Source: Sindora glabra
Taxonomy: Eukaryota; Streptophyta; Magnoliopsida; Fabales; Fabaceae
Length of the DNA stretch: 64,000 nucleotides
Direction: 5' to 3'
Assembly: GCA_020226215.1 (NCBI GenBank)
Contig: CM035230.1
Location: 3,123,501 to 3,187,500 of the forward strand
Below are positions 1 through 11,764 of the stretch, piece by piece. The notes below the pieces were generated by a model. That model saw nothing but the letters and a program-made list of their open reading frames with translations. It had not been told where the DNA came from and made no database searches. Each line of letters begins with the position of its first letter. The stretch's first letter is position 1. The position numbers and the translations under genes were made by a program.

Positions 1-600
1 TTGAAAATTTGTTAATTATTAGCATTCAATATATGATAATATGCTTGATATATTGTGAATAGTATAATTTTATAAAATAAAAATTAAAATATATTTTCAT
101 GACAAAATATTTAGTGATGATAATGATTGTTAGAAATATTATATTTTTTGTGACAACATAAATATGTTATCATAAAAAAAGGTTCTAATGACAATACTGG
201 TTGTCATAAATATCCTATTTTTAATGATAATGTAAAGATATTATCGGTAAAAAATGGTTTTATGATAATAATAATCATCATTAAAGCCATCAATCAGTGA
301 CGGCAATGTCTTTTTGTCACTAAATGTTAATCTTATAGTGACAAAAAAATTCATCATTAATATTACTTTTAGTGACGACATAATTGAATTGTCACAAAAA
401 AATGTTAACTTTTAGTGACAATAAACCCTGTCACAAAATAGACATTTTTTGTGACAAGCATCATTTGTTATCTTAGAAACTTTTAGCAATGGAGTTTTTT
501 TTTTCATAGAAATTTCTTTTGTTACTAAAAATCTTTTGTGACAAAATATCAATATTTTGTGACAATTTTTGTTGTCACTAAAAGCAATTTTTTATGATGC
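1..600. repeat. Field of short TGTCAC/GTGACA motifs, CACTA-like subterminal repeat
   Basis: This stretch carries many copies of a short motif in both orientations: GTGACA or AGTGAC followed by T or A runs, and TTGTCAC before AAAA. Examples are near 170, 297-345, 372-440, 450 and 536-583. Dense, oriented short repeats of this kind are typical of the subterminal regions of plant CACTA (En/Spm) elements, which bind their transposase there. No CACTA terminal inverted repeat or transposase frame is visible, and the left side is cut by the window edge. It could also be a non-autonomous relative or another motif-rich repeat. Confidence 0.35.
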
Positions 601-601
601 T

Positions 602-1030
602 TATTTTCTTTCTAAAAATGTCTTTTTAATATCTTAAGGAATTTTCAAGAAAATGGTATTTAGGTAACTATATAAATCGATTTTCAAAATCTCTTATCTA
701 ATGGATATAAACGACTATATTACTTTTTTTATCAAAGGTAGTCTTCTAAAATTATATCTATTTACTAGCAAAAGTTGTGTTTTTTAAAATTATTATTAAT
801 TATTTTCTATAGAAAAAGTAGTATTGAAATCTTATTTGTCAAGATTTCATAATGTTGATATTCTAAAATAAGGTTTGAAAACTTACATATATTGTTATAA
901 AAAATTTAGTAAAATTTTGAAGCTTGAGATTTCTACATATTGTATGTTTTCAAAAAAGCAAAATTTTTAAAGTGGTTTTATGAAAAAGCTTATTAAAATA
1001 TTTAGTTGATATTTTTACACTAAACACAAT
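602..1030 (+). repeat. Dispersed repeat, copy 1 (pairs with 24,327-24,760)
   Basis: This segment matches 24,327-24,760 in the same orientation over about 430 bases. Both begin near TTTTCTTTCTAAAA, share AGGAATTTTCAAGAAAATG in the middle, and end with GTGGTTTTATGAAAA and a thymine-rich tail. The flanks of the two copies differ, so this is a dispersed repeat and not a local duplication. Copy 2 lies beside an LTR fragment, which suggests it is part of an LTR or untranslated retrotransposon sequence. No coding potential is visible. Confidence 0.65.
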
Positions 1031-1676
1031 AAACTAGAAATTAAGTGATGATAGTGTTGGTATTGGAGGATGGTTTAAGTAAACTATGGAAATGGTGGAA
1101 CATCAACTGGTGCAAATTATGGGATCGAAAAGTATAGTCTAGGAAGGCTATTGAAATTCTAACCATAAGCAGTCAAGATAGATTAGTACAATGCTAACCA
1201 TTAACAATGATTTCAGTGAAACCATTTGGAGTGTTAGATATCTTTTATTTTGAAAAGTAATTTTATTTTTTGATCTAAGTTATTTTATAGAATTTGGCTA
1301 GAATGAGAATTAGGGCAAATTTTGGCTTGTCTGAACATAAAAAAATCTACAAACTCCTACAGTAATAAAAGTAGGAATAACCAAGAACAACCTAAAGCTT
1401 GGGTTGCTATTCTATGATAAACCCTAGAAAGAGTACTTGCTTAAGGAAATCAAAACAAAAATAGGCAATAAAATAAACAACTTTCTTCTTCTTTCATACC
1501 CTATTAAGATAAGTTATAGCTAGTTCATGAATTTTTGAAACTAGAACCCTTGAATTATGATGGTACCAATTCGTTAGTTGATTTTTATCAATTCTTTCAT
1601 CGAATTGATAAGATCTACAAGATGCTACATGTAATGAAGCTATAATGATAGAATTAACTAGACATGAATTGGAAGA
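1031..1676. other. No recognised feature
   Basis: AT-rich sequence with short frames on both strands (one of 67 codons on the minus strand at 1,494-1,697) that resemble no family I know. I see no repeat partner elsewhere in the window. Confidence 0.4.
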
Positions 1677-4246
1677 TGTAGTTGTAGGCCTTGGCAACCC
1701 ATACTTGAAAGGGGGTGAATTGGGTGTTTTTAAAGCTTTTGCTATTTTTGAAATTCTCTTAGGAAACCCTTTGATTTTAGGAAGTCATAAAGATAACTTT
1801 AATTTAAACAAACCCAAGAAAGCTTTATGAAGATATTTGCACTCAAGATATGATAATGCAAAGAATAAATGCAAATTAACTTATTCAACTATACATAAAC
1901 AACTTATCAAAATACAAATCCAAGATAATCGAATAAAGAGGTTTGCACAAAACATATAATAATTAAATACACTTGTGCAAAGCAACTTATTTAACTATGC
2001 ATAGATTAAGAATCAAGAAGGTAATACATAGATGAATTTCTCTTTAAACCATTTAATTCAACTATTCAATCATTCAAGCATTAAGATTAATATAAAAGTA
2101 TTTCTCTTTCAACCATTCAATTATTCAAGCAATAGCATAAGTATTATAGCACAATGTATCCAATAATTTCATCAACTATGCATAGCTAAATCATTAATAA
2201 GCATATACATAGATGTACAGGCCTTTTGGGCATGTAATAATCTAAACATCAACCAAAACATTGAAACATAATACATTCAAAAATAGTAATAGAACGGAGT
2301 ATATAATTAGCAAAAATAAAGCAAACTACAGAAACAATAAAAAGAAAAGATAAAGAGATCAAACACATGAATTTATAGTGATTTCTCCCTTGGATATCCT
2401 CTCCAAGGTGTACATCCACTTTCCAAGCTTTCTAAGCTTGCGTTTCAATCCATTATCCTTTCAAGTTTAAACCGAGCACTTGAAGAAGCCTCTTTACAAC
2501 TCCTTGCTCTTCCATGAGCAAAAACTCTTTTACAAGAAATATCTCTCCCTCTCAAAGAATTTCCAAGGGATACATCACCCTTTACAATTGGAAAATGATA
2601 TAAGATGAATATTAACTCAAATAAATTTTCATATGGAGTAGATGAGACAAATGAAGCTCTAAAATAGAAGAAATTTCACAAGAAGGACTCAAATCATGAT
2701 TTGGATAAAGGAAAGTGTAAAATGATCTTTATAATTGAAGTTTAGGCTCTATCTTGATTGTATTTTATGTTTCTTCGCTTATATAGGAAGCCCATGGAGT
2801 ATTATAGTAGTTAAGGTAGTTAGGAATGAAAACTAGCCATTACTAACTATTACACATGCACCAGAATAGTGGGAATTGATTAGTAAATTAATTCAAGATG
2901 TCAAAGGTGCTATCTGGATGTCCAAAATTGATTGGTTAATTGATTCAAACAAACAAAATTATAAATTCAACTTTAGAAGGTCATAACTTCTTTGTTTTAA
3001 ATCCATTTTAAGCAAATGACCTATCATTTGAAAGCTACTTGAGTCTATTTTCAAATGGAACTAGTTTTATGCCCATATCTAATGTTATTTTTTAGATACC
3101 TCTAAAATAATGAGCAAAGGTCATAAATAGTAAATATGTAAAAATCTAATTTTGAGACTTAACTTGTATAGTTCATAACTCTTTCATATCTTAGTCATTT
3201 TAAGCAAATGACCTGTCCATGGAAATCTCTTTAAGCCTATTTTCACCTAAAAAATGATTTCATGCTCATATATTTTGTATTTTTCAAGATATGGTCAAAA
3301 TAATGAGCATAGATCAGAAAAGGCTAGAATGCAAAAAAACATTGATTTCTAGACTTATGTTGAAAAAATCATAACTCTTTTATATATTAATCATTTTAAG
3401 CAAATGATATGGTCATGGAGAGGTATTTAAGTCTATTTTCATATGGACAAAATTTAGTAATCAAAACACAAATATTTTATGAGATATGATCAAAAGAATG
3501 ACCAAAGGTTAATATTAAAAATATTAAAACCTCATATCTCATTGATTTTTGAAATGTCCCCATAGGCTATTTTGTAAAAACATGATTGTGAGCTATCTTT
3601 CTAAAACATTTTAATTAAGCTAAGATTATAAAATCATGTTTGAGCTCTATATCATGAAATGCTTTATTTTACAAAAAAGTATAAGCCTAAAATGAAAAAT
3701 TATACCAATGAAGCTCATTAGCTTGTCTTGATGCTTCCAAGCTTTAATCTTCTCATCCTTCAATACTTGGATGATATCTTCTACCTTGTATTTCTTCTTT
3801 ATTCGTTCTTGAGTTAAGCATTGTAAGATCTTTGAATGCTTTACTTCAATGCTTACTCTTCTTCATTTTAGACTTTCCTATATAATAGAAATAAACTTTG
3901 TAAACCATGTATATTGTTAGTCTAATCTAATATCTCAAGATATCAATATGCAATATTCATGTATATAATAAATTAGTACAAGAGCATGCATAATCATCAT
4001 TTCATGTATCTCAACCAATCACTTGCATGCATAATTATCATATCATATATCTTGACCAATTATACACTTAGTGATGCTTGTATAAAATATAATTCTTTTA
4101 GCATATAATTAAGCATTGCTATTATAATCATTATCTAGCATGTCTATTCAAGGATTTATAACATTTTAGTATAAAGATATGCAATGCTATTGCAAACACT
4201 TATTTGTCATCATCAAAACTCATCACATAAAATCTTAGGGCTAATA
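1677..4246 (+). mobile_element. LTR-like retrotransposon repeat with GGGGGTGAATTGGG head, non-coding
   Basis: The head, around 1,690-1,735, reads GGCAACCCATACTTGAAAGG followed by GGGTGAATTGGG. This strongly resembles a widespread plant LTR-type repeat whose copies carry a run of G then TGAAT near the start. The tail, near 4,203-4,246, has TCATCATCAAAACTC followed by CTTAGGGCTAATA, which also fits the known end of such repeats (TAGGGnTAACA). Between them lie a CTCTCCAAGGTGTACATCCAC segment (about 2,398) and a three-unit internal repeat. No reading frame is maintained. I could not find matching target duplications, so both ends are approximate and the element may be a solo LTR or a non-autonomous element. 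Confidence 0.45.
2981..3560 (+). repeat. Three degenerate tandem units, period about 192-196 bp
   Basis: Units start near 2,981, 3,173 and 3,369, each with TCATAACT(C/T) about 20-30 bases before CATTTTAAGCAAATGA, then a conserved AAGYCTATTTTCA segment and, at the end, GAYATGRTCAAAANAATGA. Spacing is 192 and then 196 bases. The copies are well diverged. They are inside the LTR-like repeat of 1,677-4,246 and are non-coding. Confidence 0.65.
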
Positions 4247-4399
4247 GTAGCTCATTAGTGGTGTAGCCAAAACATTAAGTCAAGAGTTGAAGTTGAAAAC
4301 CCAATCACTGAAGATGGTAAAGACATTTAAATGATCTATAGTACAGATATAATGCCATACTTAGTACTTAAAACACTCAAATGATTACTTCTATTTTAG

Positions 4400-5763
4400 G
4401 ACTGGGAGCCCAATAGTAATAACGAAAATTAACTGATCCTAACCAAAGGATCCATGCAAAATGTTAGATTAGAATAAGGATTGATTTGATACCATTTCAA
4501 ATGATTCAAAGGCTCATTCGTTAGTCACCTTTCCTGACTTGCTTTCGGTAAAAAATTTCAAGGTATCCACACGAACCAGTAAATCACCATTGAACTTCCA
4601 TGATTACTGATTAGAATTCTCTTCCTTTTGCCTCATAGCGCTAGCTATCCCTCTTTAAGAGTTATGGTCAAGGGGGGCTGCTAAGGTTTTCTATGTTTTA
4701 GGATGCACAAAATAAACTTATTATTACCCAAGAAGCCTATTTATATAGATGCATAGAAAACCCTAACTAATTGGGCTTTGTTCTATGTATAATTATGGAC
4801 TTATAATTGGGCTTGATAATTATAATATGGAATTCCTATATATTAGGCCTAAATAATTTTATCTATCAATTCCAAATCCACTATGTTCTAAGCGTACGAC
4901 TCTACAGACTCTTATTACATTAGCAATGATAATAAATTGTATTAATGATCATAAACAATGAGCGGTATCTAGCAATATATCATTGTTACCTAAGTCATGA
5001 AAAAGTCGATGATTTGACTGAACCTATATATGTGATCATTAGCTATGACCTTTTATCCTAAACATCTAGATTGAGCATGAGACATGGACCGTGTCATTCC
5101 CGTATAGCCCAATTCAAAGGTTTCTTGATTTTTAAGTAAGTTAACCAAAGTAATTGTAATTAACATCCTATTTTAATCCATTTGAGCATGGCCATATATT
5201 TTTCTCAACTTTACTTAATCAAAGGGCCCATAAATGTCACTATTGTTATATAGGAGGGATAAATTTCATCTTGATCACACAAATCCCTTCGTATGATATG
5301 TGACATATCCAATAACTATCCTTGTATTTACTTAACCATGAGTGATATAGAGTAGTATCAAAATATGAAATTCACATGTAGGGAACCTTGGCGATCTCAG
5401 GTTAAAGGACCATATTAATTATTATCACTAAGAATCACTCATGGCACTCATATAATGATCTATGTAGTATTCTTAAGGTAGGTCGGTCTAGTATAAAAGT
5501 TCTCTAACTTGTACTCATGTGTAGACTTAATATCTCATGTAAGTTACTACTCATGCTAGTATTAATATCTCAAAGCAACTCAATCCACAATAATATATAA
5601 CTAGGGACATTTAAGAATATATATATTTTAGGGTTATTATTATAATTAAATATATTACACAGATGATATATGTATAAATATGATAATTAGAATTGCCTTT
5701 AAAATAATATGATTCAAATTTACAATCATCCATATGATTGATTTTAAGGCATATACACCAATA
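4400..5763 (-). mobile_element. Old LTR, copy E of the GGTGT(A/G)TG...CCAACA family, reverse orientation
   Basis: Read on the minus strand it starts near 5,763 with a GGTGTATATGCC head and an AATCATATGGATGATT motif. The plus strand has CACATGTAGGGAACC near 5,371 and GATATTCTAGC-like TCTAGCAATATATCA near 4,967, and ends with GGATCCATGCAAAA near 4,449. These landmarks are in the same order as in copies A-D, so it is the same LTR family. It is much more diverged, and shorter than the 1.66-1.68 kb of the others. I did not find a convincing target duplication, so ends may be off by tens of bases. Confidence 0.6.
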
Positions 5764-5920
5764 TCTATATGATCACTGATGATGCCAATCATATAAGCAA
5801 GAAAAAGATGGAAGGAGAGAAATTAGAATCTAAGCCAAGTATTTGCCATGACAAGATAAGGGGTTCAAACCTCAAATGTTGCCGTGATAGGTACTTTATT
5901 GTTTAAAAAACATGTTTGCA

Positions 5921-6309
5921 GGAGTTTTATTTGATTCTGGAGCTACATATTCTTTCTTATCTTATAACTTAGCAATTAGAATTTTTAAACCTAGGGAAAA
6001 ATTGGATAATGTAATGATAATCATTATACTAATAGGAAAAGCTATGGTAGCAACAAATAAATTTACTTGGATGATTATCTAATAAATGTTAATCTAATAA
6101 TGTTAGATATGGTGGATTATGACTTTCTCCTAGGAATGGATTAGTTATTTAAGTATCACTCTTGTGTAAATTGTTATCATAAAATAGTAACATATCAACT
6201 AGAAGGAAAGTGACATAAGTATTCTAAGGAGAAAAGAAAGCAAATTTGCCTACTTTTGCCTCTTGTGTAAAAGTTAGGAAACTTCCTAAGAAAGGATGCA
6301 TGGTATGGA
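5921..6309 (+). pseudogene. G0 retrotransposon aspartic protease remnant
   Basis: The retroviral-type aspartic protease would cut the Gag-Pol polyprotein of G0. The frame at 5,921 reads GVLFDSGATYSF, with the catalytic D-S-G at 5,933-5,941. The second family landmark, DFLLGMD, is at 6,121-6,141, followed by a stop where the family has W (TGG to TAG). Other stops lie between the two motifs (about 6,079 and 6,092). The frame carries on in the linker at 7,976 after removal of solo LTR D, because both sides share the ATGGA duplication. Too damaged to function. Confidence 0.85.
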
Positions 6310-7975
6310 TGTTAGGATTTGGACCAATATACGTCGCAGAATTTTAAAAATTTGATCCAAAACCTTCCTAGGATCCATGCAAAAGTCATAAACTAGAATT
6401 AGGGTTTTACCTTATTTGTGCTCGTGTTCTTTCTGAATGAATCCTTGAGAGAACGAGATGAATCAAACACCAACTGAAAAGTACAGCATCTCTACGGTAT
6501 CCACATGGAATGAACAATGACTTCTCCCTTCCACAAAGCTGCTAAGATTCGTTCCTCTCACTAGGATTGGGTTTGGACGTTTTCCAGAGTGATTTAGGGA
6601 TTGAAGCTTAAGTACGTGAATTATAATGTGCTGCCTTCAAGTCCTTTTATAGAGCTAAAGCATATCACAATCCTAGTTCCACTAGGATAATTCTTCAAAA
6701 ATCCTAATCACACTAAATAACCATCACCTTATCCTTATCCTTATCCTGGAGAGAATGAGGAGAGATAAGACTTATTAATTAATTATCTAATATTAGATAA
6801 TAATAACATTATCTCATAATATAATTATCTAATATTAAATTGGCATATAATTATCTTATATTAGATAATAATAATATTATCTCACAATATAATTATCTAA
6901 TATCTAATAACGTAATTATTTGACATTACTTTAATATCAAATAATATCACATAATATATAATATATATATTACGTGAATAAATATATATTATTTTAATAA
7001 TATATATATGCATGAAAATAAGTCCAATAAATTGAATTTTAGTCTAACTAAAATCCAATTAATTATTGTCTCATTCATACTCTTTTAATGTGACTCTGTA
7101 GGTTCTTACTACGTTGATAATGACTCATTGTGGACTATAAACAGTGAGTGGTATCTAGTAATATATCACTATCACTCAAGTAGTAAAAATATCTGTGATT
7201 CGACATCTACCTAATATATAATTAACATTTTGCATCATTATCCCTTTTTGTAAAATTATCCAAATCTAACTAGAGGTATGAAGTGTATCATCCTCATAAA
7301 TATTCAATTTATATTTCTTGAAACTAAGTAAACTTAAAATAAATGATCAATATCACGTATTGATCCAATTGAGTATGGTCATGCATTTCTAAGTCTCACT
7401 TAATCAAGGGGCCCAAGGATATTTCTCTTTCATACAAGAGTAACAAAATCCAATCTACGTCACTTACTTCCCTCTCATGATTTGTGACACACCCAATCAA
7501 TGTCCTACCCGTCATCCCAATTAAAGGTAACATAAGACGACATCAAAGTGAGTAACTCCTCATGTAGGGAACCGTAGTAACTTCAGGTCAAAGGACTATG
7601 CCCATTTATGATCATATGAGAATAACTAATGACACATTTATCCATGCAATATTCTCACAGTGGGTCAGTCCAGTACATTATTCACTAACAATATACTCAT
7701 GTATTGACTTGATATCATATATTCATGATTCATAATCATCAATCACTATACATGCTAGTCTCAAGGTATTATTATTATCCTTTTTGTAATAATACTTGAC
7801 TAGGGGTATTTTAGGAATAATAAAGTTATTCCAAGGATAATTATTATATTTAAGTTATAATTTGCACAAAATAAAACAAAACAAAAAATAATAATTATAT
7901 TGCTAAAATGAAACGTAATGCATTGTGTAATATTGCAATCATCTCTATGATTAGCTCCTAGGACCCGCACCAACA
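6310..7975 (-). mobile_element. Solo LTR, copy D, with ATGGA target duplication
   Basis: Bounded by TGTTAGG at 6,310 and CACCAACA ending at 7,975, it is 1,666 bp and flanked by perfect 5-bp duplications ATGGA (6,305-6,309 and 7,976-7,980). It lies in reverse: a CTATAAAAGG box reads on the minus strand at about 6,643-6,652, and CATGTAGGGAACC at 7,561 is the reverse of the motif seen in copies A-C. Its landmarks match copies A, B and C end to end. It interrupts the G0 protease-to-RT linker, so it is younger than G0. There is no interior region, so it is a solo LTR, normally formed by recombination between the two LTRs of a full element. Confidence 0.92.
6645..6651 (-). promoter_or_regulatory. 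TATA box of solo LTR D
   Basis: TATAAAA on the minus strand within CTATAAAAGG, at the same relative place as in LTR copies A, B and C. It is the likely start of the former retrotransposon transcript. Confidence 0.55.
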
Positions 7976-8042
7976 ATGGATAGCAACAATAAGTAAAGCC
8001 AATGTAAAAGAATATGAAATTAGTAAGGTCCAATAGTGAATG
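7976..8042 (+). pseudogene. G0 linker between protease and RT, isolated between two solo LTRs
   Basis: This 67-base island reads in frame as linker of the gypsy polyprotein (ATISKANVKEYEISKV and on). It continues the frame left of solo LTR D and is followed, after removal of the solo LTR at 8,043-10,668, by EFKD-like RT upstream sequence. The left end is the ATGGA duplication of LTR D, and the right end (8,038-8,042) is the GAATG duplication of the next LTR. Finding three such pieces that join through target duplications is strong evidence for nested insertion. Confidence 0.8.
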
Positions 8043-9249
8043 TGTAATGTCCTGAATTTTTAATTCTATTAATTGAATTTCTAAATTCTAAGGTCGTAGA
8101 AACGAAGAGCACGTTTGATTTAACTTGGTGGGTGAATCTTAAGTTGAAAGGAATTAAGTGTAAGTGTAATCGAAATTTTGAAGGAAAAAGGATAGTAGGA
8201 AAAGAATTAATTTTTCTAAACAGTATAGATGATCAGAGGAGGTTAGAAAATCCTAAAAAGGGGAGTTATTTAAGTCTGACAGTGTAAGGAATTTTAAACA
8301 GACAGAAACCCTATGGACCAAATTGCAAAAGTGCAGAATCGAGTGTGGTTAAAGTGTAAATAATCAAGAATTTGGGATCTAATATAATAACCAAGATTTT
8401 AGGGTGCAATATGTGATTTTATTTAGTGTGACCAATAGACACATGACAAGTGTCATTATTAGAAAAATAATGGCAAGAATAACCTTACTAATTGGTGAAA
8501 AAGACTAAAATACCCTTGGAAATTTCAAAAAGGACCAAAATGCCCCTAGAAGCTTCATGAAAACTCTACCTTCTTCTCCATTTCTCCTAAAAGCTGCAGA
8601 AATCTCCATGAGAGCAAGCTTGGACGTGTGAGAGAGAGAAGCAAGAGAGAGAAAGTTTCTCTTAGCTTTTTCACCTAAAAATAGTGAGTTTTAAGCTTAG
8701 GTGTAGAAGGAAAAGTTGCTCTTCTCATCAAGCTCTATCCATTGGTGTGCTTAGATTGAAGAAAAGCTCATGTTTGATCAAGTTTAGGGAGCTCTAAGTG
8801 GGGATTTTCAAGTTGTACCAAAAGGTAAAAAATGTTTCCCTATAAAAGCTCTTTAATGTACTCTTTTTAGTTTTCTTGAAATTTTGATATTGGCGTGGTC
8901 AAAGGTGATTGACCATGGAGTTTTGGATGATTCAAATATGTCTAATGGTGTTTTAGATGTTGTTATGTTGATCTATGGCTTTAGTTTGGTGTAAAAACAA
9001 CAAGAAACCATGATGCACACATTAGGGTTTTAGAGGCATAATGGTGCATGGGTGGAATTGGCATGATTTGTTTGGAATTTGGCTAAGTTAATGAAATTAG
9101 AATAATTCTTATGAGTTATGAAACCTATGGAAGATGAATTTTGAAGTATGAAAGTGTGTGTGTGTGAAACTTCCCTCTTGAGAAGCCAAAACCATGAATA
9201 TGGAAAAGAAGGAAGAAAGGAGATTTAGCCATTTAATGTGTTTTTGGAA

Positions 9250-9480
9250 GATCAGTAATGTACACGGGGTAGAACACGGCCCGTGTTGTACCCCGTGTTC
9301 TTCAGCGAAGGCAGATCAGTAATGTACATGGGGTAGAACACGGCCCATGTTGTACCCCATGTTCTGTACACGGGGTAGAACATGTCCCGTGTTTACCCCC
9401 GTGTTCTTCTCTGAGTAATTCAGTGAAGTCTTGAAGCAATCCAGTAAGAAACACGGCCCTGAACACGGGGTATGGGACCC
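9250..9480. repeat. GC-rich palindromic repeats built on ACACGGGGTA / TACCCCGTGT
   Basis: Three near-perfect palindromes of about 39 bases follow one another (about 9,261-9,299, 9,324-9,364 and 9,366-9,404), each with ACACGGGGTAGAACACGG on the left and CCGTGTTGTACCCCGTGT or a variant on the right. A fourth, partial unit is at 9,451-9,480. The first two are part of a 64-bp direct repeat (GATCAGTAATGTAC at 9,250 and 9,314). They would fold as long hairpins in RNA or single-stranded DNA. They stand out in GC and CpG from all surrounding sequence. Confidence 0.85.
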
Positions 9481-9892
9481 CCATGTTCTTTGTCAAGTGA
9501 ACATTTTGGTTTCAATTCTTCAGGATTTACATGGTTTTGCCTTCGGATCCCTTTCTAATGCTTATATGTGTCATTTCAAAGCCTAAAAACAAAATAAAGA
9601 GCATCTAAGTATGTATTTATCAATGTGGAGGAAGTAAAGAATACATGAAGTTTAAGGAAAATGATGATGTTCTAATAAGATCTATGATGTGTCTTTATGT
9701 AGACTAAGGAGTGACAATTGGAAAGGCAAGGGGAGTTGTAAAGGAGTTCTTAAGTGAGGGCAAAGGAAACATCACATTGGAAGCTTGTAAAAGGTAGCTA
9801 GCTTTATCCTTAAGCTTTGTTTTCTATTTACATGATTTTCTGTATTTTATGCCATTGTATGGAATGTGTATGAAATTATTGTACACGTATTC

Positions 9893-10150
9893 CGGGAAGA
9901 CAGTAAAATACTGTGTTAGGCCTATGGCTCGATTTCCTCGGAATGATAATGCAATTGTTGTGTGCACAACCCGGGAAGACAGTAAAATACTGTGTTAGGC
10001 CTATGGCTCGAGTTCCTTGGGGATAATAGTGCAATTTCTGTGTGCGGTACTTATGGCCCGATACCTCGGGAAGACAGCGTGATGCTGTATATTAGGCCTT
10101 TGGCCCGAGTACCCCGGGAAGACAGTGAATTGCTGTATATAGGCCTAGGT
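9893..10150 (+). repeat. Tandem repeat, four GGGAAGACAGT units, inside the solo LTR
   Basis: GGGAAGACAGT or GGGAAGACAGC occurs at about 9,895, 9,972, 10,068 and 10,117, each followed by TGCTGT or ACTGTGT, then TTAGGCCT-(A/T)-TGGC-(T/C)-CGA. Spacing varies from about 50 to 96 bases because the tail of the unit is variable. Such arrays are common in long gypsy LTRs. Confidence 0.75.
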
Positions 10151-10673
10151 ATGATTATCTGTGATAGCCATCTAGATATTGTTATAAGTCCTTGAATGGG
10201 TTTGATGATTGCTGTGTGCAGTGCATATTTCTTACAATGGTATGGTATTGAATATGATGATAAATGATTAATTGATTTTGAAATATATGTTTTAATTGCT
10301 TAAGGATCTGGAATGACTTGATATATTTCTTTTATGGTAATAACTAGCTACTGGGAAACTTTGTTTCTTATGTTTTCTGTATTGTTACTAACCATTCCAG
10401 GTGATGCTTCCAAAGGCTCTCATGATAGAGGACAATGATGTTTTGAAGTTGTATGAAAAAAAAATGTGTTTATATAGTTAGTGATATTGTATATGATGGA
10501 TGTACGATTTGTAAGTTGAACTTTTGTATAATTACATGACCCTTGCCTATATTATATGAAACATATGAATTTGATGTATTGTGAGTTGGCCTAGAGTAGA
10601 AGGCAAATTAGTATTAAATAATTACCTATTTAATGAGGAATAAGGCGTTAATAAGTAAGGGAGTTACAGAATG

Positions 10674-11016
10674 AGTTTAAAGACATTTTTTTCAAAAGAA
10701 TTACCAAGATTATTGCTCGATCAAGAGTTTGAGTTAATAATTGACATGATTTCTAAAGCTAATCTAATATCAATTCCTTGATATTGAATAATGCTAGTAA
10801 AATTGAAAAAGGTAAAGGAATAATTGCAAGACTTGATGGATAAAAGTTTTATATATCTTAGCACATCGGTATAGGAAGCACCTGTACTATTTATTAAGAA
10901 AAAAGATGGATTAATACAATTGTGCATTAATTTCCAATAATGTAACAAGGTCACTGTTAAGAACCAGTATCCTTTGTTTTGGATAAACAACTTGTTTAAT
11001 CAACTTCAAGGTGCTC
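10674..11016 (+). pseudogene. G0 reverse transcriptase, N-terminal part
   Basis: RT would copy the element RNA into DNA. Going through frameshifts, the sequence holds an EFKD-like start at 10,674, a proline-poor DMISKANLI segment, then APVLFIKKKDG-like and LCINF near 10,880-10,935, then KVTVKNQYP and NNLFNQLQGA ending at about 11,014. That order is the finger-palm start of gypsy RT. A solo LTR then interrupts it; the catalytic half continues at 11,765. Stops and shifts are present throughout. Confidence 0.8.
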
Positions 11017-11764
11017 TAATACAAACCCAATAAAAACTTACCTTAGAGAACCTAAAAATTATCCTAAATTTATCAAGGAACATTTGAAATTCATAAAAAA
11101 TTGAGACAGAGATAGAATAATATTCATGCTGCAGTCCAAAATTGATGAGTAAAGGAGTAATGAGTAATGAATTTAATGCCATAAAGGTGAATTCTTTTAA
11201 TAAGTTTAAAATTTCTTCCAAAATCTCAAATATGATTTCTATGAGGAACAAGCCTCTTTATACAGCTTAAATGAAAACTAAATTAAAATGGGCTCAAATA
11301 GGCCTAAAACTAAACTTTAACCTAAACCCATGAAAAGGCTTCGACTTGACTCCAAGTAACATAATAAATGACTTAAAGTAAAATAGTAAATATTTTAAAG
11401 CTAAATAAGCTAAAGCAAATTCAACTTAAATAAAAGCCCAAAGTGTTTTAAAATGTCTTAATGCATAAAATAACATAAAATAAGCCTAAAATATCATCAA
11501 ATATGCTACAAGTGGGTTAATATGGCGTATGTTGATATCTATCCCTTAATGATGTGACACTGAGGTGGTGCCATCTTATTAATGACATGATGGTGATATG
11601 GCGCTAATTTGATGATGATGTGGCACAATTTCATTGCACTTGACCAAGCTTTCCTCTAAACCCACTTCCTTATGTACCTAAACATTTTGAATCAAGCCTT
11701 AACTCTTGTAATTGATCTTTCTAAAATGTGAAAAGGCTTTTTATTACCTTTTGAATTTCTATCA
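11017..11764 (-). mobile_element. Solo LTR of the G1/G2-like gypsy family inside the G0 RT
   Basis: On the minus strand it begins TGATAGAAATTC at 11,764 and ends GGTTTGTATTA at 11,017. Flanks are TGCTC (11,012-11,016) and CACTC (11,765-11,769), an imperfect 5-bp duplication with two transitions. Inside, on the minus strand, CTTTAAAATATTTACTATTT and GAGGCTTGTTCCTCATAG match the G1 LTRs (27,050 and 27,173; 33,430 and 33,580) in order. This places it in the same LTR family. Its CA end has become TA. Confidence 0.75.

Larger units (their letters stand above)
8043..10668 (+). mobile_element. 2.6-kb gypsy solo LTR with GAATG target duplication
   Basis: Starts TGTAATGTCCTGAAT and ends GGAGTTACA, with terminal TGTAA/TTACA inverted ends, and is flanked by perfect GAATG at 8,038-8,042 and 10,669-10,673. 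It splits the G0 linker from the RT. TGTAAT-(G/A)-TCCTGAAT starts are common for plant gypsy LTRs, and the LTR at 40,634-45,980 begins the same way on the other strand. It holds two internal repeat systems (9,250-9,480 and 9,893-10,150). There is no interior region, so it is a solo LTR. It is one of the few parts of the window with many CpG sites, which suggests a younger age. Confidence 0.9.

Noticed and set aside
5862..5873. GGTTCAAACCTC as a tRNA or SINE box B
   Set aside because: No box A about 44 bases before it, no A-tail, and it lies in the G0 line just ahead of the protease. Probably a chance match.
9893..10150. Spaced repeats as a CRISPR array
   Set aside because: Repeats are variable, spacers are related to each other, and the context is a plant LTR.
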